From: Phycisphaerales bacterium
GTDB taxonomy: Bacteria; Planctomycetota; Phycisphaerae; Phycisphaerales; SM1A02
NCBI GenBank assembly: GCA_007127615.1
Contig: SKZB01000486.1
Location: forward strand, 1 to 6,069
Direction: 5' to 3'
Length of the DNA stretch: 6,069 nucleotides
The first letter of the stretch is position 1. Each line of letters starts with the position of its first letter. Of this stretch, positions 4,001 to 6,069 are shown piece by piece. Position numbers and translations under genes: made by a program. A model generated the notes under the pieces. The model ran no database searches. It was given only the letters and a program-made list of their open reading frames with translations, and was not told the origin of the DNA.

Positions 4001-6069
4001 GTGTCCCCCGCCAAAGTTGCAAAGCAAGAACCCGATGAGTTGATGATCGTCAACGACCTGCCCGGCGAAGAGTGTCGAATCGCCGTGCTGCAGGACAATC
4101 ATCTCGAAGAACTCTTCACCGAGCGCACCTCAACCGCCACGAATGTCGGCAACATCTATAAGGGCCGCGTCGCCAACGTCGAGCCGGCCATTCAGGCCGC
4201 GTTCATCGACTACGGCGAAGGTCAGAACGGTTTTCTGCACATCTCCGATCTGCACCCGCGGTACTTTCCCGGCCAGAGCCGCACCGAACGCGTCGGCAAG
4301 AAGATCCCCCGACGGGACCGCCCCCCCATTCAACAGGCCCTGCGCCGCGGCGACGAAATCCTCGTTCAGGTCCTCAAGGAAGGCATCGGCACCAAGGGCC
4401 CGACCCTGACCAGCTACCTCTCGATCCCCGGCCGCCTGCTCGTCGCCATGCCCGAAATGGACCGCGTCGGCGTGTCGCGCAAGATTGAAGACGAGGAAAA
4501 ACGCCGCAAAATGCGCGAGATTCTCGATTCCCTCGACCTTCCCGACGGATTCGGCTTCATTCTGCGCACCGCCGGTTTCGACAAGACCAAAACGGAACTC
4601 AAGCGGGACGTCGCCTACCTCACCCGGCTCTGGAAGGCGATGGACAAACGGCGCAGTACCGTCAAAGCGCCGTGCGAACTCTACAAGGAGTCCGACCTGC
4701 TGGTGCGGACGATTCGGGATGTGCTCCGACCTTCGATCAAGGCGATCATCGTCGATTCCGATTCCGCCTTTGATCGGGCGTCGAACTTTCTGCGTGTGGC
4801 CGCGCCGCGATCGGCACCGAAGATCCTTCGGCATCACACGCACGTGCCGATCTTTCACGCCTTCGACGTCGAGCGGCAGATCGAACTCATTCACAGCCGC
4901 ACCGTCCCGCTGCCTTCGGGCGGTGCGATCGTCATCGATCAGACCGAAGCGCTGGTGGCGATCGACGTCAACAGCGGCCGCAGCCGTGCCGCGCGGGACA
5001 GTGAAACCAATGCCTACCAGACGAACTGCGAGGCCGTCGACGAGATCTGCCGGCAACTCCGTCTGCGGGACCTCGGCGGGCTGATCGTCAACGACCTGAT
5101 CGACATGCGGCCGCACAAAAACCGGCGCCTGATCGAAGAGCGCTTCCGCAACAACCTCAAACGGGACCGGGCGCGCGCGACCATGAGCCGCATCAGCGAG
5201 TTCGGGCTCGTCGAGATGACCCGACAGCGGATGCGACCGAGTTGGCGGAAGAGCCATTTCGTCGACTGCAGTCACTGCAACGGCCAGGGCGAAATCAAGT
5301 CACCGGAAACCGTCGGCAGCGATGCCGCCCGACACATCGGCTACCTCCTGCACTTTGAGCGGGTGCAAAGGGTCGAGCTCGTCTGCTCACCCCGCGTCGC
5401 CTCGGTCCTTTTGAGCACCAAACGAAGGGAACTGGTGCGCCTGGAAGATTCGACCGGCAAGCGGATCGACGTCCGGGTCAGCGACGCCATCGCCCTCGAC
5501 CGGGTCGACTTCTACGCCTACGACGATCGAAACGCGGACATCGAGATCGCTCAGCTCGATCAACCGCGAATTCCGTCGCTCAAACAACTCGAGTCGGAGA
5601 GTCGGACCGCCACCCGGCAGGCCGAGAAGCATGCCGTGGAGTACGCCCGCGCACACGATCAGGCCGCCGAAGCGGAGGCCGAGGCCGAGGAGGCCGCCGC
5701 GAATCGTCCCGCGCCGCCGGAGGAAGAGAGCGCGGACGGCGAAAAACGCGGTCGCCGGCGACGACGACGACGTGGCGGCCGCGGCCGCAAGAGAGCCGCG
5801 CGCGAAGGCGAAACGCCGCAGGATCAGACGCCACCCGCCGCCGAATCCACCGGGGACCGCGCGTCCGCCGAAGCCGAAGACGCCGCCCCGACCGAGGAAT
5901 CAAAGGCGCCGCCATCGTCGCCCCCAAGAACCGGGAAGTCGAAAAAGGGCGGACAGACCAAGCCGCGAAAACGCGGCCGCGGGAAGGTCGACACCCCCGC
6001 CGCAGCCGCCTCCGGTGACGGGAACGAAGCGTCCTCCGCCGGCGGAAAGTCGAGCGCGAAGCCGGACGC
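4001..6069 (+). CDS. rne: RNase E/G family endoribonuclease, C-terminus beyond the window
   Basis: This single-strand-specific endoribonuclease takes part in mRNA decay and rRNA/tRNA processing. The window holds 689 codons and no stop. GTG 4001 is the start: it has GGAGAG upstream, and an in-frame TGA lies at 3902-3904 with no other start codon between. The order is: S1 domain with NVGNIYKGRV (48-57), QAAFIDYG and NGFLHISDL (76-84), interrupted by a basic loop (about 85-110); GTKGPTLT (130-137); 5'-sensor RTAG (189-192, matching E. coli Arg169-Thr170); the DNase I-like catalytic domain with VAIDVNSGR (Asp322, Asn324) and GGLIVNDLIDM (Asp365), matching E. coli Asp303, Asn305 and Asp346; the zinc-link Cys423 and Cys426; and the small domain to about 515. 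A low-complexity tail follows: acidic Ala/Glu (554-567), an arginine run (585-591), Pro/Glu segments and a second Lys/Arg island (about 645-662). The tail makes it resemble RNase E more than RNase G, so the symbol is by architecture and is tentative. Confidence 0.93.
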   Translation, partial: MSPAKVAKQEPDELMIVNDLPGEECRIAVLQDNHLEELFTERTSTATNVGNIYKGRVANVEPAIQAAFIDYGEGQNGFLHISDLHPRYFPGQSRTERVGKKIPRRDRPPIQQALRRGDEILVQVLKEGIGTKGPTLTSYLSIPGRLLVAMPEMDRVGVSRKIEDEEKRRKMREILDSLDLPDGFGFILRTAGFDKTKTELKRDVAYLTRLWKAMDKRRSTVKAPCELYKESDLLVRTIRDVLRPSIKAIIVDSDSAFDRASNFLRVAAPRSAPKILRHHTHVPIFHAFDVERQIELIHSRTVPLPSGGAIVIDQTEALVAIDVNSGRSRAARDSETNAYQTNCEAVDEICRQLRLRDLGGLIVNDLIDMRPHKNRRLIEERFRNNLKRDRARATMSRISEFGLVEMTRQRMRPSWRKSHFVDCSHCNGQGEIKSPETVGSDAARHIGYLLHFERVQRVELVCSPRVASVLLSTKRRELVRLEDSTGKRIDVRVSDAIALDRVDFYAYDDRNADIEIAQLDQPRIPSLKQLESESRTATRQAEKHAVEYARAHDQAAEAEAEAEEAAANRPAPPEEESADGEKRGRRRRRRRGGRGRKRAAREGETPQDQTPPAAESTGDRASAEAEDAAPTEESKAPPSSPPRTGKSKKGGQTKPRKRGRGKVDTPAAAASGDGNEASSAGGKSSAKPD

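Noticed and set aside
4130..5275. 381-residue minus-strand frame opposite the RNase gene.
   Set aside because: The plus-strand RNase E/G has all its active-site motifs in this stretch. The antisense frame is a shadow.

Overview
This is a GC-rich bacterial window with three well-recognised housekeeping genes and the start of a fourth. They are: the small subunit of carbamoyl-phosphate synthase (carA, minus strand), enzyme I of the PEP phosphotransferase system (ptsI, plus strand), an RNase E/G-family endoribonuclease that runs off the right edge (plus strand), and a secreted or membrane-anchored protein of which only the signal peptide is inside the left edge (minus strand). The organism is a free-living-type, high-GC Gram-negative-like bacterium. 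The single-domain enzyme I with no HPr beside it, the patchy use of Shine-Dalgarno sites, the carA without carB next to it and the RNase E/G with a Lys/Arg/Glu/Pro/Ala-rich tail would fit Planctomycetota or a related phylum. That assignment is inference and no marker here proves it.

Layout, left to right. Positions 1-113 (minus) hold the start of an exported protein with a good ribosome binding site. Positions 114-436 are non-coding: a strong rho-independent terminator for carA, a weak promoter candidate for the exported-protein gene, and two adjacent blocks of short tandem repeats (15-bp and 9-bp units) that would lie in that gene's leader. Positions 437-1666 (minus) are carA. Positions 1667-1934 are the divergent control region between carA and ptsI. 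It contains an overlapping, partly symmetric pair of -10-like hexamers and, nearer ptsI, a GC-rich hairpin built on a CCGGAA repeat. Positions 1935-3692 (plus) are ptsI. Positions 3693-4000 are non-coding, with one perfect 7-bp hairpin shortly after ptsI and the RNase ribosome binding site at the end. Positions 4001-6069 (plus) are the RNase E/G gene, with a complete catalytic half, a C-terminal low-complexity tail and no stop inside the window.

The genes do not form an evident pathway. carA serves pyrimidine and arginine synthesis, enzyme I starts a PEP-dependent phosphorelay, and the RNase processes and degrades RNA. Each appears to be its own transcription unit, although ptsI and the RNase gene are co-directional and the hairpin between them lacks a U-tract, so read-through is possible. 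Catalytic residues are intact in all three enzymes. I found no mobile element, CRISPR array, tRNA or rRNA, and no convincing new system. The features most worth a second look are the two tandem-repeat blocks at 178-295, the symmetric promoter core at 1817-1824 and the RNase tail.
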